DNA of 8,022 nt from Bacteroidales bacterium (GTDB lineage: Bacteria > Bacteroidota > Bacteroidia > Bacteroidales > ML635J-15): the NCBI GenBank assembly GCA_028696755.1, contig JAQVGK010000140.1:1-8022 (forward strand). Reading direction: 5' to 3'. The translations under genes were made by a program, and so were the position numbers. Below, piece by piece: positions 5,825-8,022 of this stretch (positions are counted from its first letter, which is position 1; the number at the start of each line of letters is the position of its first letter). The notes under the pieces were generated by a model. The model was not told the DNA's origin. It worked only from the letters and a program-made list of their open reading frames with translations, and made no database searches.

Positions 5825-8022
5825 CTAATAAACGACGACGACGACTCCCGTGAATGGCTCCATGCCGTTTCGCAAATCAATGATATATTGGTAAGCTCCT
5901 GCCGGCACAAAATTATCGTTAAACTTACCATCCCAGAAATCAGATCCCGGAGTACCCTGATAAATGTGTTGTCCCCATCTGTTGAAAACATTTACGTACG
6001 ATCCAGGATACATCTCGATGTATTCAATTTCCCATGTATCGTTAATTCCATCGCCATTTGGTGTAAATGCATCGGGAATACCCAAACATAATCTAGGATT
6101 TTCGGTCATTAAAATACCTAAAGATCTTACACAATTGCTGTTGTCCGTAATTGTTACGAAATATTGACCAGCACGCAACGAATCAGCAACAGCTAAGGTA
6201 TCTCCATTGCTCCAAGCAATATTGTATGGGAAGCTTCCGCCCGAAACTAATACAGCAATTAAGCCATCGTTATATCCTTTACAGGTAACGGTTGACATTT
6301 CGGTAGAAACAAGCAACTCGGCAGGCTCACTAATAACAAAATTAACCTCTTCGCTACAATTATTCGCATCGAAAACTTCGACAGCATAATTACCTGAGCG
6401 GAGAGATTGAACTTGCGATCCACTGGCAATTACAGTTCCGTATTGTGTCCAATAGATATTATATGGCGGTGTTCCACCATCGCCCTCAGCCATTGCAGTA
6501 CCATCATATCTTCCAGTACAAGTTACACCCGTTGTTGTAAGGATTACGCCCAGTGATTTTTCAGGTTGTTCAATAACTACAAATTCATTTGCAACACAAC
6601 CGTTTAAGTCGGTAACCATCAAACTGTATGTTCCAGCAGATAGCGATGAAATATGACTGGATGTTGGCCCATGATCCCATGCATAAATATATGGAAATAT
6701 TCCGCCTGTAACATTTGCTGTTGCAGTCCCGGTATTACCACCGCGACAAGGTACATCAGTCTTTTCGATAAGAATTGTAACTGGGTCGGGTTGAACAACT
6801 TGCCACGGCAAAGTTCCACTACACCCATAAGTATCTTCGATCGTAACCGAATAATCGCCAGCACCAATTCCAGCAAGATTTTGAGTAGTTTGACCTGCAA
6901 CTGACCACTGGTAGTCAAAAGGTGGAAAGCCGCCTGTCATCGTTGCTGTAAGTACTGCATTATCATCACCAAAACACTTTACAGATTGCAACTCGGTAAT
7001 ACTAACAACACCACCACCAAAGAATCCCACATTGGTAGTAATTACTTCGGTACAACCATTAGCATCGGTAATAGTTCCAGTATAATTGCCGGGATGTAAT
7101 CCTGTAATATGCAAACCATTATGTCCCTCCGTCCAAGCTGCGCTGTAGCCACCGGCTCCTCCAGCTATATTTAGAATAATTTCGCCGTCCAAATATCCAC
7201 ATTCGGTTGGGACTGTTGTAGCAGACGCAACAATATCTGCGGGATCTGTGAGGGTACGACACATAGACAAACTACAGCCAGCAGCATCATTAATTGTTAC
7301 ACAGTAATTTATTCCTCCAGTACATCCAGTTAATGGGTTAACATTTGATCCATTACTCCATGTATATGTATATGTAGGTGTTCCTGATGTAACATTTACT
7401 GTTAATTGTCCAGTTGGTTGCTGGTAACATAATGGATCAATTGCTGTAAAGTTTGCTGCAATTCCTGGATTTACGACAACAGTATGATTTGCCGAAGCTA
7501 CACAAGAGTTGGCGTCGGTAACAACAACGGTATATGTGCCTCCATCTGTAATAACACAGTTTGTTATTTGCGGGTCCTCAACAGCTGAAGAGAATACACC
7601 AGGACCAGACCAACTATATGTCGCCCCGGCCACAGTTGTAGCATTTAACTGAATAGTTTCTCCTTCACAATATGGAGTTCCACTTGTTATGCTCACTGGT
7701 GTTACAGCGTTTACGACCACATCTGTACTAGCAAGAGCACTACATCCATATGAGTCGCTTACTGTTACGGAATATGTTCCACTCATTGCTGGAGTAGCAG
7801 CTGGACGAGTAGGATTTTGAACTGCTGAGGTATATCCTCCTGGTCCAGACCAAGAATATCCTGTTGCTGGATTCGACAGAGTTAAAGTAAAATCTAAAGT
7901 TTGACCTTCACAAACAGGAGAGTTGGTCGTAATTACAGGGTTTAATGGGGGAGCTCCCGTCATTGACACAGTTTCAACATATTCGCAAATACCTTCACTG
8001 TCGGTAATAGTAACTGTGTAAT
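5825..8022 (-). CDS. Modular surface adhesin: Ig-like and SprB-type repeats with T9SS type B sorting domain (5' end cut by window edge)
   Basis: The frame stays open to the right edge (YTVTITDSEG at the border), so the true start is outside; a GTG at 7969 lies inside a module and is not a start. About 732 residues are visible. Order from the N-side: the end of one module, two Ig-like modules of about 80 residues (each with YSWSGPG and GTYxVxVxDxxxC), six SprB-like modules, then an 87-residue type B sorting domain (nucleotides 5828-6088). That domain has IPDAFTPNGDGIND, NRWG, WDGKF and PAGAYQYII, the CHU_C / gliding-motility C-terminal pattern. The product should be exported by T9SS and held at the cell surface. 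In Flavobacterium, SprB is a motile adhesin, but these modules also occur in non-gliding species, so motility is not implied. The protein ends unusually in five Val and a Tyr. A strong terminator follows. Confidence 0.92.
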   Translation of the reverse strand, partial: YTVTITDSEGICEYVETVSMTGAPPLNPVITTNSPVCEGQTLDFTLTLSNPATGYSWSGPGGYTSAVQNPTRPAATPAMSGTYSVTVSDSYGCSALASTDVVVNAVTPVSITSGTPYCEGETIQLNATTVAGATYSWSGPGVFSSAVEDPQITNCVITDGGTYTVVVTDANSCVASANHTVVVNPGIAANFTAIDPLCYQQPTGQLTVNVTSGTPTYTYTWSNGSNVNPLTGCTGGINYCVTINDAAGCSLSMCRTLTDPADIVASATTVPTECGYLDGEIILNIAGGAGGYSAAWTEGHNGLHITGLHPGNYTGTITDANGCTEVITTNVGFFGGGVVSITELQSVKCFGDDNAVLTATMTGGFPPFDYQWSVAGQTTQNLAGIGAGDYSVTIEDTYGCSGTLPWQVVQPDPVTILIEKTDVPCRGGNTGTATANVTGGIFPYIYAWDHGPTSSHISSLSAGTYSLMVTDLNGCVANEFVVIEQPEKSLGVILTTTGVTCTGRYDGTAMAEGDGGTPPYNIYWTQYGTVIASGSQVQSLRSGNYAVEVFDANNCSEEVNFVISEPAELLVSTEMSTVTCKGYNDGLIAVLVSGGSFPYNIAWSNGDTLAVADSLRAGQYFVTITDNSNCVRSLGILMTENPRLCLGIPDAFTPNGDGINDTWEIEYIEMYPGSYVNVFNRWGQHIYQGTPGSDFWDGKFNDNFVPAGAYQYIIDLRNGMEPFTGVVVVVY
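6095..7462 (-). repeat. Six SprB-type protein modules encoded in tandem
   Basis: Six diverged units of about 75-80 codons share one layout: a Cys near the start (for example VPCRGGNTGT, VTCKGYNDGL), then a GG-x-x-PY-x-x-x-W core, then an AGxYxVTxTDxNxC closing strand and a short Val/Ile strand ending in Pro. Two conserved Cys per unit could form a disulfide in the exported protein. The units are well diverged at the DNA level, so recent slippage or recombination is not evident. Confidence 0.8.
7469..8022 (-). repeat. Ig-like (PKD-like) protein modules, two complete and one partial
   Basis: Two units of about 80 codons each start with SP/TP-x-C-EG, carry the shared core YSWSGPG followed by xSAVxxP, and end in GTYxVxVxDxxxCxAxxxxxVVVN. 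The third, at the window edge, shows only its closing strand (YTVTITDSEGIC). The similarity is strongest around the SGPG core, where the DNA is also similar (near 7610 and 7850). They act as spacers or binding modules on the cell surface. Confidence 0.75.

Noticed and set aside
5773..5991. Small minus-strand ORF of 72 codons across the terminator
   Set aside because: It overlaps the sorting-domain coding region in another frame and runs through the intrinsic terminator.
6619..6918. Second minus-strand frame of 99 codons inside the surface-protein gene
   Set aside because: It lies entirely within the SprB repeats in another frame, with no conserved features of its own.
5825..7969. GTG at 7969 as start of the surface-protein gene
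   Set aside because: The same frame continues open to the window edge and encodes the closing strand of another module, so this is internal.

Overview
The window looks like a chromosomal segment of a Bacteroidota bacterium, most likely Bacteroidales-like or Marinilabiliales-like. Two encoded proteins carry type IX secretion (T9SS) sorting domains, one of type A and one of type B. SprB-type adhesion modules are present, DNA is AT-rich, start codons mostly lack a Shine-Dalgarno sequence, and sequences matching the Bacteroidota -7 promoter box (TAnnTTTG) occur. All recognised protein genes lie on the minus strand, so transcription runs from high to low coordinates.

Layout from right to left, in the direction of transcription. 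(1) 8022-5825 is the 3' part of a large modular surface protein: Ig-like modules, six SprB-like modules and a type B sorting domain. A clear intrinsic terminator follows at 5815-5789. (2) 5788-5404 is a non-coding stretch full of inverted repeats, including a 105-bp cruciform-like palindrome built from 9-bp tandem units. (3) 5403-1628 is a compact three-gene operon: a membrane-anchored triple-PASTA protein, a secreted T9SS type A protein and an RluD-like 23S rRNA pseudouridine synthase. The gaps are 12 bp and a 1-bp TAATG overlap. (4) 1627-923 is about 700 bp without a gene. It contains a 177-bp fold-back (MITE-like) element flanked by 5-bp direct repeats, an AT dinucleotide run, a perfect 9-bp hairpin and, on the plus strand, a strong candidate for an independent structured small RNA ending in a U-run. 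(5) 922-1 is the 5' part of a secreted protein with repeated GGY/GG motifs.

The operon combines cell-envelope and ribosome functions: PASTA domains bind peptidoglycan or muropeptides in other proteins, RluD modifies helix 69 of 23S rRNA, and the middle gene makes an exported protein. The flanking genes also encode exported or cell-surface proteins. The most novel material is non-coding: the candidate RNA at about 963-1047, the fold-back element at 1395-1571 and the palindrome complex at 5540-5678. No phage, CRISPR, tRNA, rRNA or transposase gene was seen. All coordinates and pairings were read by eye, and no database search was possible.
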